This document shows positions 16,893 through 26,206 of a DNA stretch of 64,000 nucleotides, one piece after another (the first letter of the stretch is position 1; each line of letters begins with the position of its first letter). Made by a program: the position numbers and the translations under genes. Source of the stretch: Youhaiella tibetensis (lineage in GTDB: Bacteria; Pseudomonadota; Alphaproteobacteria; Rhizobiales; Devosiaceae); NCBI RefSeq assembly GCF_008000755.1, contig NZ_CP041690.1, positions 3,381,001 through 3,445,000 on the forward strand, given 5' to 3'. The notes beneath the pieces are model-generated. The model made no database searches and was not told where the DNA came from. It worked only from the letters and a program-made list of their open reading frames with translations.

Positions 16893-17735
16893 ATGACCGA
16901 TCTCCTGCCGCAATGGCTCCAGGATTTCCTGGGCAACGACATCCTGTTCTGGCTCGGCTATCTGACGAACGGCAAGCACCTGGCCTGGTACGCCAGCGTG
17001 CAGTTCACGTTGTTCGCCGCCGTCGCCGGCGCCGCCGTGGCGCTGGCCATGGGGCTGGCGGGCGCGACGCTGCGCAATTCACGCTTCGTGCCGGTGCGGC
17101 TCTTGGGCATGGCCTACACAAACATGACGCGCGGCATACCGGACGTGCTCTTCTTCATCTTCTTCCCGCTCGCCTTCGAGCAGACGGTGGAGTGGATCAT
17201 CAGCCGGTCGGCCTGTTCGGCCGAGGAGATCGCCACCGCCACCCTCTGGCCGCCCTGCCCCGCGGCCAACCTGCATTTCAATACCTTCGAATACCTCGTG
17301 CTCGCCTCGGTATCGCTGGGCATCGTCTACGGAGCATTCACCGCCAACGTCATCTTCGGGGCCATGCACTCGGTGCCGCCGGGGCAGATCGAAGCGGCGC
17401 GCGCCTTCGGCATGTCGGAGTCCCAGGTCAACTGGCGCATCCGTATCCGGCAGATGTGGATCTACGCGCTCCCCGGGCTCTCCAACGTCTGGATGCTGCT
17501 GATCAAGTCGACCTCGCTGCTTTCGCTGGTCCAGATCACCGATATCGTACGCTGGGCCAATAGCCTGGGCGCCCCGAATTTCGTGCCCACGGCCGGGCTC
17601 ATGCACCCCGATTGGCGCTGGCGCTACTATCTGGTGCTGCTGGTCTTCTACATTATCCTGACCTTCGTTTCCGAGAAGGGCTTCGCCGCCCTGCGGCGGC
17701 GCGCCGGTCGCGGCATGATCAGTGTGGAGGGCTGA
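16893..17735 (+). CDS. Amino acid ABC transporter permease (HisQ-like)
   Basis: A 280-residue permease with about five membrane helices and an EAA loop (PPGQIEAARAFGMSESQVNW). A Cys-containing insert (CSAEEIA...WPPCPAAN) lies between helices and is somewhat longer than in HisQ. It pairs with the next permease to form the channel for a basic amino acid. Confidence 0.88.
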   Translation: MTDLLPQWLQDFLGNDILFWLGYLTNGKHLAWYASVQFTLFAAVAGAAVALAMGLAGATLRNSRFVPVRLLGMAYTNMTRGIPDVLFFIFFPLAFEQTVEWIISRSACSAEEIATATLWPPCPAANLHFNTFEYLVLASVSLGIVYGAFTANVIFGAMHSVPPGQIEAARAFGMSESQVNWRIRIRQMWIYALPGLSNVWMLLIKSTSLLSLVQITDIVRWANSLGAPNFVPTAGLMHPDWRWRYYLVLLVFYIILTFVSEKGFAALRRRAGRGMISVEG

Positions 17736-17737
17736 CG

Positions 17738-18484
17738 GTGGACTGGTTCTTCGCCCCCCTCCTTACCGACCTGGGCCTGCTGGCCAAGCCGGCCCTCTTC
17801 AACATCTACTTCGCTGCCGCTTCGATCCCCATCGGCTTCGTCGGCGCAGTCTTCATGGCCCTCGGGAAAGCCTCTTCCAACCCGCTCGTCTCGCGGTTCT
17901 GTCGGGGCTACATCTATATCTTCCGCGGCTCGCCCTTCTTCATCCAGCTCTTCATGTTCTATTCCATCGCGCTGGCGCTGAACCTGACGCTCTGGAAGCC
18001 GCTGGGCATCGACTGGCTCGTGCTCCATCCCCTGTTCATGGGACCTGCGATCCTGGCGCTGAACACCACCGCCTATGCCGCCGAGATCTTCCACGGCGCC
18101 CTGCTGACGGTGCCCAGGGGCGAGGTCGAGGCGGCGCGCGCCTTCGGCATGAGTCGCGGCCAGCAGTTCCGCTCGGTCATCTGGCCGCATCTGATTCGCA
18201 TAGCCTGGCCGGCCTACACCAACGAGGTGGTGTTCCTTTTCCACGCTACGGCCCTCGTCTATTTCACGCTGCCGGTGATCGATGACCAGAAGGACCTGAT
18301 GAACAAGGCCGGCGAGCTTTTCCAGAAGGATTACAATGCCTTCCTGCATTTCTCCGTCGCCGCGCTCTACTTCCTGGCCATTTCGCTGGTGATCTTTTAC
18401 GTCTTCGGCCTGATTTACAGGCGCATGACGCGGCACATGCCGCAGCGGCAAAAGATCGTCTTCAAGCCAAGATGGTTGGGATAA
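17738..18484 (+). CDS. Amino acid ABC transporter permease (HisM-like)
   Basis: A 248-residue permease starting at GTG 17738, two bases after the previous stop with GGAGG at good spacing. It contains the HisM-type core GYIYIFRGSPFFIQLFMFY and the EAA loop VPRGEVEAARAFGMSRG. It completes the importer: ATPase, binding protein, HisQ-like and HisM-like permeases. Confidence 0.88.
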   Translation: MDWFFAPLLTDLGLLAKPALFNIYFAAASIPIGFVGAVFMALGKASSNPLVSRFCRGYIYIFRGSPFFIQLFMFYSIALALNLTLWKPLGIDWLVLHPLFMGPAILALNTTAYAAEIFHGALLTVPRGEVEAARAFGMSRGQQFRSVIWPHLIRIAWPAYTNEVVFLFHATALVYFTLPVIDDQKDLMNKAGELFQKDYNAFLHFSVAALYFLAISLVIFYVFGLIYRRMTRHMPQRQKIVFKPRWLG

Positions 18485-18578
18485 CTGTTCTTATCGTCCA
18501 TTTGATTGATGACGACGCGCGTTAACTCCTGTTAATTTCGCTTAACGATGGGCATCGGCCAGGGGGCGCCGACAGCGC

Positions 18579-18899
18579 ATGCACAGCGACAAAGCGAAGT
18601 ACTGCACCTATGTGCTCTGGTTGAGCGGCTGCTCCAAGCAGACGATTGCCTGTTGGACCGGGCTGGCCGAAAGCCAGGTTCGCGGTATCATCTACCGCTC
18701 GCCTTGGCACGATCGCTCCGCCATCCCCGGGGACATGCGCCAACGCTTGCTCGATGACTATCGGGCCGTGCGCTTCAACGAGGACGGCACATCCCTCGAC
18801 GGCGGTCTACTCGATGGCCACGACTGGGTCATGCACTGCGAGCCCGCACGCCGGATCCACCACCCGGCCGCCTCGCACACTTCGATTTCAGCGTGTTGA
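18579..18899 (+). CDS. Small protein with possible helix-turn-helix, unknown function
   Basis: A 106-residue frame of coding character. Residues ~12-40 (VLWLSGCSKQTIACWTGLAE, then SQVRGIIYRSPW) look like a helix-turn-helix resembling the DNA-binding part of small regulators. The C-terminal half is His- and Cys-containing and has no recognised domain. It is separate from the amino acid transporter (95-bp gap) and converges on the GGDEF/EAL gene. Confidence 0.55.
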   Translation: MHSDKAKYCTYVLWLSGCSKQTIACWTGLAESQVRGIIYRSPWHDRSAIPGDMRQRLLDDYRAVRFNEDGTSLDGGLLDGHDWVMHCEPARRIHHPAASHTSISAC

Positions 18900-18913
18900 G
18901 AAGCGCGTAGGCC

Positions 18914-21334
18914 TCACGCCTCCGCCTGCCTGACCACGCGTCCGGCAATGGCATCCTCTGCCTCGCGCCGCACGTCGCCGGCCCGGCTTCTGACCTGCGT
19001 CAGCAGGTAGTGCGCCAGCCCGATGGAATCCAGGGGCTTGGCGAAGTGGAAACCCTGGAGCTGGAAGAACAGCATCTCACTGATGAACTCGGCCTGTTCG
19101 AGCGTCTCGACGCCCTCCGCCGTCATCCGCAGCTTCAGGGTCCGTCCGATCGAGGCGATTGCCCGCAACAGATCCCTCGCCACCGGATCGCGCGGCGCGG
19201 CCTCGATGAGGGAATGGTCTATCTTGATCTTGTCGAAGGCGAACTTGAGCAGATAGGCCAGGCTCGAATAGCCGGTGCCGAAATCGTCGAGCGCGATGGT
19301 GACGCCCAGCTCGCGCAACTCCCCGAGCTTGACCAGCACGGCATCCAGGTCATCGACCAGCAGCGCCTCTGTCACCTCGATCTCGAGCCGGTCGGGCTTG
19401 AGCCCGGAGACGGTGAGCGCCCGGCGGACGGAACCCGCAATATCTGAATCGCGGAAATGGCGCGCCGACAGATTGACCGAGACCGTAAGATCAGCCGGCC
19501 AGCTCGCCGCCGCCCGGCACGCACGATCGATCGTCCAGTCGCCGATTTCGACGATCTGGCCGTTCTGCTCGGCAATGGGGATGAACGCGCTGGGCAGGAT
19601 CACCCCCTTGATCGGATGCTGCCAGCGAATGAGAGCCTCGAACCCCATCGGTTGCTTGTCCACGGCCGAAACGAGCGGCTGGTAGTGCAGCACCAGTTGC
19701 CCTTCCGCCAGCGCTTCGCGTAGTTCGGCCTCGAGCGCTTTGCGCTCGCGCTCTTCCCTATCCATGTGGGACTCGAAGAACCGGAAGGCGCCCCGACCAT
19801 CGGCCTTTGCCCGGTAGAGAGCCATATCGGCATTGCGCAGAAGCTCCTCGGGCCCCGAACCGTTGGCAGGCGCCACGGCGATCCCGATGCTGGCGCCGAT
19901 GGTGATCGTCTCCCCATCGATCTCGAAGGGCCGCTTGATGCTTTCGATAAGCCGCGCGGCTACCGAGGCACACATGTCCGGTGCACAGTCGTTGGAGAGG
20001 ATGATCGCGAACTCGTCGCCTCCCAGCCGCGCGGCGATATCGCTCTCGCGCAGCGCCGCCTCGATGCGGCCGGCCACCTGGATGAGAAGCCTGTCGCCGA
20101 ACATATGCCCGCGGCTGTCATTGACCGTCTTGAACTGGTCGAGATCGAGATAGAGTAGTGCGAACGGTGCGCCGTATCGGCTTAGCCTCGAAACGCACAA
20201 CCCCAGATGCTCGGAAAGCTTGGCCCGGTTGAGAAGGCCGGTCAGCGTGTCGTTATGCGCCAGCGCCGTCATCTGCTTTTCGGCTGCCTTGCGCGCGGAG
20301 ACGTCCGTGACAGTCCCTACATAGCCCACATACTCGTTCTTGTGGTCCCGAATGGGCTTGCCGCTCAATCGCCACCAGCGCTGCTCGCCTCCCGCCGTGA
20401 CGCACAGTTCGACATCGGCAAAGCTCTCGCCTGCCTCGAAATCGCGCGCCAGTTGCGCCATCAGGGTGTCATTGGGCGGCGATATGCATTGCAGGAAGTG
20501 CACGAAGTCGGCGCCGATCAGGTCCGCTGCCGGCAGTCCGGTAGCCGCCGTAAACCCCTTGGACACATTATCGATGCGCCCTTCCCTGTCGAACCCCCAG
20601 ACCCAGTCGGAGGCCGTGGCCTCGAACTCCTTGAGGAGCAGGCCAATGATCTCCTTCTTCTCGTCGACCTGACTGCGCGAGGCCCGATGCTGAACGAAAG
20701 CGCGCGCGTGGCGCACGGACATGGCGAGCATCACGATGATGAACGCCGCGAGGAGCACGGTCTGCACCCAGAACTCCGCCATGCCCAGGCGCATCACCGC
20801 CACGGTTGCCCCCACGGCCAGAGGCACGACAAGCGCAATCGCACCCAGCGGCAAATTGACCAGCGAAAGCATGGAGATGAACAGCATCCCGCCAATCCCG
20901 ATAATGGCCGCAGCGCGAATAGCGGGCACTTCGATCGGCAGGATATTGGCGACGATCCCCCAGAGCGTCCCGGATACGAAGCATCCGGCGACGGCGAACT
21001 TGACGGTCGTCGGTATCGAAAGGATGTGGCGCGGCCCCTTGCGGTCGCGCCACCAGACAAGCGAGGCGAAACTGTAATAGGAGACGGCAGTCACCGCCCA
21101 CCAGAAGACCGGATCGAAAGCGGGCGTACCGGCCGTCACGACCAGGAAGACGATCGATGTAATCAAGACCGCCGCCAAGAGCAGCGGCGCCATCTGAACG
21201 ACGGTGCGAAGCTGCTCACCCAGCAATTGCTGGCGGATGTGAGGTTTGAGATGATCGGCACCAACTATCCGGTCGATCGTTGCTTCGACCCGACCGAAAA
21301 ACGCCGATACTCCTGCCCGAACCCCATTTCCCAT
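18914..21334 (-). CDS. PAS-GGDEF-EAL cyclic-di-GMP signalling protein
   Basis: An 806-residue membrane protein. It has several membrane helices (~45-215), a PAS domain (~230-345), a diguanylate cyclase domain with intact GGDEF (438-442) preceded by an RESD inhibitory site, and a C-terminal phosphodiesterase domain with intact EALIR (566-570). The EAL domain retains its expected acidic residues (DDFGTGYSS). Both activities are possible, so it may switch between making and breaking cyclic-di-GMP. It is divergent from the oxoamine synthase gene. Confidence 0.92.
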   Translation of the reverse strand: MGNGVRAGVSAFFGRVEATIDRIVGADHLKPHIRQQLLGEQLRTVVQMAPLLLAAVLITSIVFLVVTAGTPAFDPVFWWAVTAVSYYSFASLVWWRDRKGPRHILSIPTTVKFAVAGCFVSGTLWGIVANILPIEVPAIRAAAIIGIGGMLFISMLSLVNLPLGAIALVVPLAVGATVAVMRLGMAEFWVQTVLLAAFIIVMLAMSVRHARAFVQHRASRSQVDEKKEIIGLLLKEFEATASDWVWGFDREGRIDNVSKGFTAATGLPAADLIGADFVHFLQCISPPNDTLMAQLARDFEAGESFADVELCVTAGGEQRWWRLSGKPIRDHKNEYVGYVGTVTDVSARKAAEKQMTALAHNDTLTGLLNRAKLSEHLGLCVSRLSRYGAPFALLYLDLDQFKTVNDSRGHMFGDRLLIQVAGRIEAALRESDIAARLGGDEFAIILSNDCAPDMCASVAARLIESIKRPFEIDGETITIGASIGIAVAPANGSGPEELLRNADMALYRAKADGRGAFRFFESHMDREERERKALEAELREALAEGQLVLHYQPLVSAVDKQPMGFEALIRWQHPIKGVILPSAFIPIAEQNGQIVEIGDWTIDRACRAAASWPADLTVSVNLSARHFRDSDIAGSVRRALTVSGLKPDRLEIEVTEALLVDDLDAVLVKLGELRELGVTIALDDFGTGYSSLAYLLKFAFDKIKIDHSLIEAAPRDPVARDLLRAIASIGRTLKLRMTAEGVETLEQAEFISEMLFFQLQGFHFAKPLDSIGLAHYLLTQVRSRAGDVRREAEDAIAGRVVRQAEA

Positions 21335-21505
21335 GGGGGCTTTATGCAGGGCCTGCGCTTAATTTTACGTATGCGGAAATCCCTACAAATTGCAGCATTT
21401 TGTCGACGAAGTAACTAAAAATAAACCATCGAGGAGCTGCGAGACCGATAGACTTCAAACGGTTACGCGCTACAATTAACAAATAGTAAATGTGCGGAGA
21501 GCGTC

Positions 21506-22816
21506 ATGTCCCTTGAGAGTGTACCCGAAGCCGCGTTGACCGGCAGCCTGCGAGACTATCGCAGTCCGATAGGATCCGATCTTGTAGGGAGGACGGCGCC
21601 ATTCTACCAGTGGCAGAACCTGCGCCGCCAGCACAGCGTCTGGCCCTATGCACGCTCCACCGCCACCGCGCCCACCGCCCGTTGCCAGGCCCGCACCGAT
21701 TCCGGGTCGCCCTTCACGGGTATCAACTTCGCCAGCCAGGACTATCTGAGCCTCTCAAGCCACCCGGAAATCAAGCAGGCGGCGATAGAGGCGATCCAGA
21801 CCTACGGCGTTCACAGCGCCGGATCGGCCGCCCTGCTTGGCAACACCGCCAATTCGATCGCCCTCGAGAACGACCTCTCGGATTTCGTTGACGGCCGCGA
21901 GATCGTGCTCTACCCGACCGGTTGGGCCGCCGGCTTCGGCGCCGTCCAGGGTTTCGTGCGGCCCAACGATTACGTGGTCCTGGATGTGCTGGCGCATTCC
22001 TGCCTGCAGGAAGGTGCCCGCGCCGCCACCCAGAACATTCACCACCACGGCCATCTCAACCTCGAAGGCCTTACTCGCAAGCTCGAGCGCATCCGTGCCA
22101 ACGACACGGAAAACGGCATTCTCGTGGTGACCGAAAGCCTCTTCTCGATGCACTCGGACACGCCTGACATTGGGGCGATGCGGGCAATCTGCGACCAGTA
22201 CAAGGCCACCCTGCTCGTCGACTGCGCCCATGACCTGGGCAGCATCGGGGACGATGGCCGGGGCCATCTCGGCCTGCAGAACATGTTTGGCGCCGCCGAC
22301 ATCATCATCGGCAGCTTTTCCAAGACCTTTGCCTCCAACGGCGGCTTCATCGCCGTCAAGGACCGGGCAACGGCCGAGTACCTGCGCTATTACAGCGCCA
22401 CCCACACCTTCTCCAACGCCCTTTCGCCGGTCCAGGCTGCCACCATTAGCAAGGCACTCCAGATCGTCCGGTCCGACGAGGGCCGGACGCTGCGCCGCAA
22501 GCTGATGGACAATATCCTCTACCTGCGCGCCCGCATGCAGGAAGCCGGACTCGAAGTCCTCGGCGATCCCTCCCCGATCGTGCCGGTTCGCGTCGGCACC
22601 GAGGCTCTGGGCCGCTTCGCCTCGCGCGAGCTTGCCGCCAAAGGTGGCATCGCCAATCTCGTGGAGTATCCGGCCGTGCCGCAGGGCGGCGCGCGGTTCC
22701 GCTTCCAGGTGATGGCGGCCCACAGCCGCGAGGACATCGAGGAAGTCGTGCGCGTTCTCGAACAAGCGATGAAATCGGCCGACCTCGAATACCGCGCCAG
22801 CTACGAGAGCGTCTGA
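21506..22816 (+). CDS. Alpha-oxoamine synthase family PLP enzyme (CqsA-like candidate)
   Basis: A 436-residue fold-type I PLP enzyme of the alpha-oxoamine synthase family (ALAS, KBL, AONS, SPT, CqsA). Seen are the N-terminal NFASQDYLSLSSHPEI block, GSAALLGN, PLP-stacking His164 (VLAHSC), Asp239/His242 (VDCAHD) and the PLP Lys273 in GSFSKTF. It lacks the signatures of HemA or BioF and no haem or biotin gene is near. Its 3' end overlaps a response regulator gene, and a six-helix hybrid kinase follows, as in cqsA-cqsS and lqsA-lqsR-lqsS. An alpha-hydroxyketone signal synthase is therefore a good hypothesis; a sphingolipid-type synthase is the main alternative. Confidence 0.72.
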   Translation: MSLESVPEAALTGSLRDYRSPIGSDLVGRTAPFYQWQNLRRQHSVWPYARSTATAPTARCQARTDSGSPFTGINFASQDYLSLSSHPEIKQAAIEAIQTYGVHSAGSAALLGNTANSIALENDLSDFVDGREIVLYPTGWAAGFGAVQGFVRPNDYVVLDVLAHSCLQEGARAATQNIHHHGHLNLEGLTRKLERIRANDTENGILVVTESLFSMHSDTPDIGAMRAICDQYKATLLVDCAHDLGSIGDDGRGHLGLQNMFGAADIIIGSFSKTFASNGGFIAVKDRATAEYLRYYSATHTFSNALSPVQAATISKALQIVRSDEGRTLRRKLMDNILYLRARMQEAGLEVLGDPSPIVPVRVGTEALGRFASRELAAKGGIANLVEYPAVPQGGARFRFQVMAAHSREDIEEVVRVLEQAMKSADLEYRASYESV

Positions 22817-23175
22817 CCCAGCGCCGCCTCGATCTTGCCCAGGAGCCTGGGCAGGTCGACCGGCTTGGTATCGAAATCGTCGCAACCGGCGGCGAGCGCC
22901 TTTGCTCGATCGGACTCGAAGGCGCTTGCCGTGAGCGCGATGACCGGGATGCCGGCCGTATCGTGATCGGCCTTGATGGTGCGGGTGGCCTCGTAGCCGT
23001 CCATCTCGCCCAGACCGATATCCATAAGGATCACGTCGGGTTTGAGGGCCTTGGCCGCCGCGATGCCCTCCGGCCCGTCCTCGGCGAAGCGGATTGCAAA
23101 GCCGCGGCGTTCCAGGCGCCGGCCGAGCACGTCGCGGTTGATCGGGTTGTCTTCGACAATCAGTACGAGTGTCAT
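22801..23175 (-). CDS. Single-domain response regulator (CheY/DivK-like)
   Basis: A 124-residue receiver with all active residues: VEDNP (acidic pair), phospho-acceptor Asp in ILMDIGL, Thr in ALTAS and Lys in DTKPVD. There is no output domain. It starts 3 bp after the hybrid kinase stop and is thus in the same operon, and its end overlaps the convergent oxoamine synthase by 16 bp. It probably receives phosphate from that kinase or shuttles it onward. Confidence 0.9.
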   Translation of the reverse strand: MTLVLIVEDNPINRDVLGRRLERRGFAIRFAEDGPEGIAAAKALKPDVILMDIGLGEMDGYEATRTIKADHDTAGIPVIALTASAFESDRAKALAAGCDDFDTKPVDLPRLLGKIEAALGQTLS

Positions 23176-23178
23176 GCC

Positions 23179-25080
23179 CTACCCCATGGCTCTTCGGTTG
23201 GCGCGCCCGTGCCCGACGCGGCTCGACTTGATCGCCGCGATCGCCGCCTTGACCTTTGACGCATCGAGCGGCTTGGCAACCACTCCATCCGCCCCCGCCT
23301 GCATGGCGCGCGCCCGGTCGGCAAGAATGGAGATCATGAAAACCGGAATATGGCTGAGCGCCGGATCGGCCCGCAGCGCCGCCAGCACGTCCCAGCCGTC
23401 AAAACCGGGCATCATGATGTCGAGGAAGATGGCAGCCGGCCTCACGGTCCTGGCGATCTGAAGCGCCGACTGCGGCGCGTCGGTCACGATCGGCTCATAG
23501 CCTTCGCGGTGGAAGAGACGCTCGGCCAGTTCGAGAAACCCGCGGTCGTCATCGACGAAGAGCAGGCGCTGGCGCGGCTCGGAGAGGTTGGCCGCTGCCA
23601 GCTCGGGGTCGAGCGGCACCACCGGACTGGCATTGGCCGCGCTGCGCGCCGCTTCGACCGGTTCGCCAGCCTTGGGTTGAGGCGCCTCTGCAGGCCGAGC
23701 CATCGCGGTCGGCAGACGGATCGTGAATCGCGACCCATAGCCGAGTTCACTTTCAACCGTGATCGAGCCACCCATCAGGCGGCACAAATTCTGGCTCAGC
23801 GCTAGGCCGAGGCCGGTGCCGCCATAGGTCGCGGCAATCCGCGCATCCGCCTGGGTGAAGCTTGAAAAGAGCTTGCTTTGTTGCTCGCGCGAAATGCCGA
23901 TGCCGGTATCGGCCACCGCGATCTCGATCCAGCCGCCATCGGCCTCCGCCAGCCGGCGGGCCGAGAGGGTGATCTGCCCGTTCTGCGTGAACTTGGCAGC
24001 GTTCGATATGAGGTTGAAGAGCGCCTGGCGCAGCTTGGTCGCGTCGGCCTGCATGAGCCCGACCTTGGGTCCCTCGACCACCACGAAGCTGTTGGCGTTC
24101 TTGGAGGCAAGCGGGCGCGCCGTGGATTCGACATCGGAGATCAGCTCGTCCACGTCGATCGTTTCGACATGCAGCACCATCTTGCCGGCCTCGATCTTGG
24201 AGATATCGAGGATGTCGTTGACCATGGCCAGCAGGTGCTTGCCGGCTGCGCTGATCTTTTGCAGGTCCGATATCTGCTGGCCGCGCCCATCGATCTCGGC
24301 GTCTTCGAGCAGCAGTTCGGAATAACCGAGTACGGCGTTGAGCGGGGTACGCAGTTCGTGGCTCATCTTGGCCAGGAATTCGGACTTGGCCCCGTTGGCG
24401 CGCTCGGCCTCGTCCTTGGCGTCGATCAGCATCTTGGTGGTGTCGCGATGCCGCTCGATCTCGCGCATCAGCTCGGACTGGCTGTCGACCACGTTGGCGT
24501 AATAAGCCGCCATGAGGAACGTGTAGGTGGTCGCGCCCAAAACCGACAGGACGCCCGGAACCACCATTTCCTGAACCGGTACGTGCAGGGGAAAACTCGA
24601 AAAGCGATAGCAGAGGTAGAATATCCCCATCCCCCCGAAAATCTGCCCGAGGACGAAGAGGCGATTGGTCCAGGTCGACCCGAGATAGAGGAAGGCCAGG
24701 AGGGGAGTGAGGATGAACCAGACGAGGAACGGAGAGCTGGTGCCCCCGTAGTTGAACGACCCCCAAAGGATCGCGAAACTGAGGTTGCAGACTGAGAGCA
24801 TCGACAGCGCCGTATAGTGGCGCGGAAAGAACTTGAGCAGCGGCAGGAACAGCCAGAAGCCATAGATCGATGCCGCCAGGATATGCACCTGCGGCCACGG
24901 GTTCGGATCGACGAACGCCAGGCAGAGCGGAATGGGTGTGGCGATGAACGGCCCGAAGATATGGCTGATGAGGAACATCTGCACGCGCTTGCGCACGTTC
25001 ATGTCAGCCTTGAGCGCGTCCGGGGTCAGCCAATCGGTCAGTGTTTCCAGTCTCGACAAAGCGCTCATGGATCCATGCAA
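23179..25080 (-). CDS. Six-helix membrane hybrid histidine kinase (CqsS/LqsS-like candidate)
   Basis: A 633-residue kinase. About six membrane helices occupy residues 35-195 with short loops and no large periplasmic domain, followed by a linker, HisKA with His241 ([10 protein letters not shown]), a catalytic domain ([20 protein letters not shown]) and a C-terminal receiver with Asp554 (FLDIMMP). This helix-only sensor plus receiver is the build of CqsS and LqsS receptors of alpha-hydroxyketones. The nearby oxoamine synthase supports that. The N-terminal start could be four codons later. Confidence 0.88.
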   Translation of the reverse strand: MHGSMSALSRLETLTDWLTPDALKADMNVRKRVQMFLISHIFGPFIATPIPLCLAFVDPNPWPQVHILAASIYGFWLFLPLLKFFPRHYTALSMLSVCNLSFAILWGSFNYGGTSSPFLVWFILTPLLAFLYLGSTWTNRLFVLGQIFGGMGIFYLCYRFSSFPLHVPVQEMVVPGVLSVLGATTYTFLMAAYYANVVDSQSELMREIERHRDTTKMLIDAKDEAERANGAKSEFLAKMSHELRTPLNAVLGYSELLLEDAEIDGRGQQISDLQKISAAGKHLLAMVNDILDISKIEAGKMVLHVETIDVDELISDVESTARPLASKNANSFVVVEGPKVGLMQADATKLRQALFNLISNAAKFTQNGQITLSARRLAEADGGWIEIAVADTGIGISREQQSKLFSSFTQADARIAATYGGTGLGLALSQNLCRLMGGSITVESELGYGSRFTIRLPTAMARPAEAPQPKAGEPVEAARSAANASPVVPLDPELAAANLSEPRQRLLFVDDDRGFLELAERLFHREGYEPIVTDAPQSALQIARTVRPAAIFLDIMMPGFDGWDVLAALRADPALSHIPVFMISILADRARAMQAGADGVVAKPLDASKVKAAIAAIKSSRVGHGRANRRAMG

Positions 25081-25135
25081 GCCCGCGGAAGGTATCGGCG
25101 GAGCCTAAGGCCTCAGGCTTTGAGAAGTCGTAAAG

Positions 25136-25491
25136 CTAAAGGTTAGCAATCCGCAGCAGGGTATCGGCATGGCAGGGGCCATCCAGCGAGCACCAGCAGG
25201 CCAGGTTCCTGCCCGCCAGGTCGGCGCGAACGGCGTCTGGTGTTGGCGCTCGCCCGGCGACAGCGCCGGCTCGATCGTTCCCTCCAGCCACTGCCGGTGC
25301 AACTCTACCGCCTTGGCGCGGGCCGCAGCCGCGTCCAGCCCGAACCGCGCCTGCATGTCCGGGACCGAAAACGGGTTGCCCCATCGACTGGGCCGTCCCA
25401 CCACCCGCGCCGGAAGACCATTGATACGCGCGGATTCCGCCTGAAGATCGAAGCCCCTGCGGCGGGAAAGCACCATGCGCTGCGGCATCAT
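25136..25491 (-). pseudogene. DUF4326 family gene, frameshifted
   Basis: The N-terminal half (LSRRRGFDL, then VVGRPSRWGNPFSV) is in one frame and the conserved C-terminal half (ADLAGRNLACWC, then LDGPCHADTLLRIANL, followed by a stop) is in another. Together they make the complete DUF4326 pattern. The shift occurs near 25240-25250. The start ATG overlaps the stop of the upstream TRIC-type gene (ATGA), which shows it was once translated by coupling. It is either a recent pseudogene or a sequence error. DUF4326 function is unknown. Confidence 0.75.
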
Positions 25492-26138
25492 CGAGGATCG
25501 CGCTCATAGCTGAACTTGGGGATCTCGACATTATAGACGATTGCGACCACGCGGAGCGTCATGCCCACCGCGATGCCCGAGATCAGGGCGACGTCGTAGC
25601 TCATGCCGAGAACGGTAGCCCCGTAATAGACCCCGCCGGCGATGATCGAGACGATGGCATAAAGCTGGCCGGTGAAGACCAGCGGCACGTCGTTGCACAG
25701 GATATCGCGCAGGATGCCGCCGACGATGCCCGTGATCATGCCCGAAATGATGACAATGATCGGATGCAGCCCCATCGAAATAGCCACATCGCACCCGATC
25801 GTCGAAAAGATCACCAGCCCCAGCGCGTCGAGCAGCAGGAACGTCCAGCGCAGGTGATGCATGAAGCGGGACAGCATCACCGTTGCCAGCGCCGCTATGC
25901 AGACGACGACGAGCAGATGGGGAGCGGCAACCCAGGAGAGCGGATAGTGTCCTAGTATGACGTCGCGCGTGCCGCCGCCTCCCAGCGCCGTCGCACAGGC
26001 CAGCACGCACACGCCGAAGAGATCCATGTTGCGACGCCCCGCCGCCAGCGCCGCCGAAGCGGCCTGGGCCACGATGGCGACGTAGAACGCCACGTTAAAG
26101 AGGAGCGTTGAGGTCTGGTAGACGAGAATGGCAGGCAT
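25488..26138 (-). CDS. TRIC-type cation channel family protein (UPF0126/YadS-like)
   Basis: A 216-residue membrane protein with about seven helices and two repeats of the family motif GGGGTRDVILGHYPLSW and GGILRDILCNDVPLVF. Prokaryotic TRIC proteins form homotrimeric monovalent cation channels. The start codon lies inside a 13-bp hairpin (see separate entry). It is followed with a 4-bp overlap by the broken DUF4326 gene. Confidence 0.88.
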   Translation of the reverse strand: MPAILVYQTSTLLFNVAFYVAIVAQAASAALAAGRRNMDLFGVCVLACATALGGGGTRDVILGHYPLSWVAAPHLLVVVCIAALATVMLSRFMHHLRWTFLLLDALGLVIFSTIGCDVAISMGLHPIIVIISGMITGIVGGILRDILCNDVPLVFTGQLYAIVSIIAGGVYYGATVLGMSYDVALISGIAVGMTLRVVAIVYNVEIPKFSYERDPR

Positions 26139-26168
26139 CCTTCGGCGCTTGGCTGGCCGAAGGATGCC
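26134..26168 (-). promoter_or_regulatory. Hairpin covering the start codon of the TRIC-type gene
   Basis: Perfect 13-bp inverted repeat GGCATCCTTCGGC / GCCGAAGGATGCC with a 9-nt loop. In the transcript, the 3' arm carries AAGG and the AUG start codon of the channel gene, so folding would block ribosome access. Confidence 0.55.
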
Positions 26169-26206
26169 ATTGTCGGGGTTAAGAACCGGTCAGCGCCTGG
26201 CTCGGG

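Noticed and set aside
21506..22816. Annotation as 5-aminolevulinate synthase, 8-amino-7-oxononanoate synthase or glycine C-acetyltransferase
   Set aside because: The family fold fits, but family-specific N-terminal signatures and pathway neighbours are missing; kept as a CqsA-like candidate instead.
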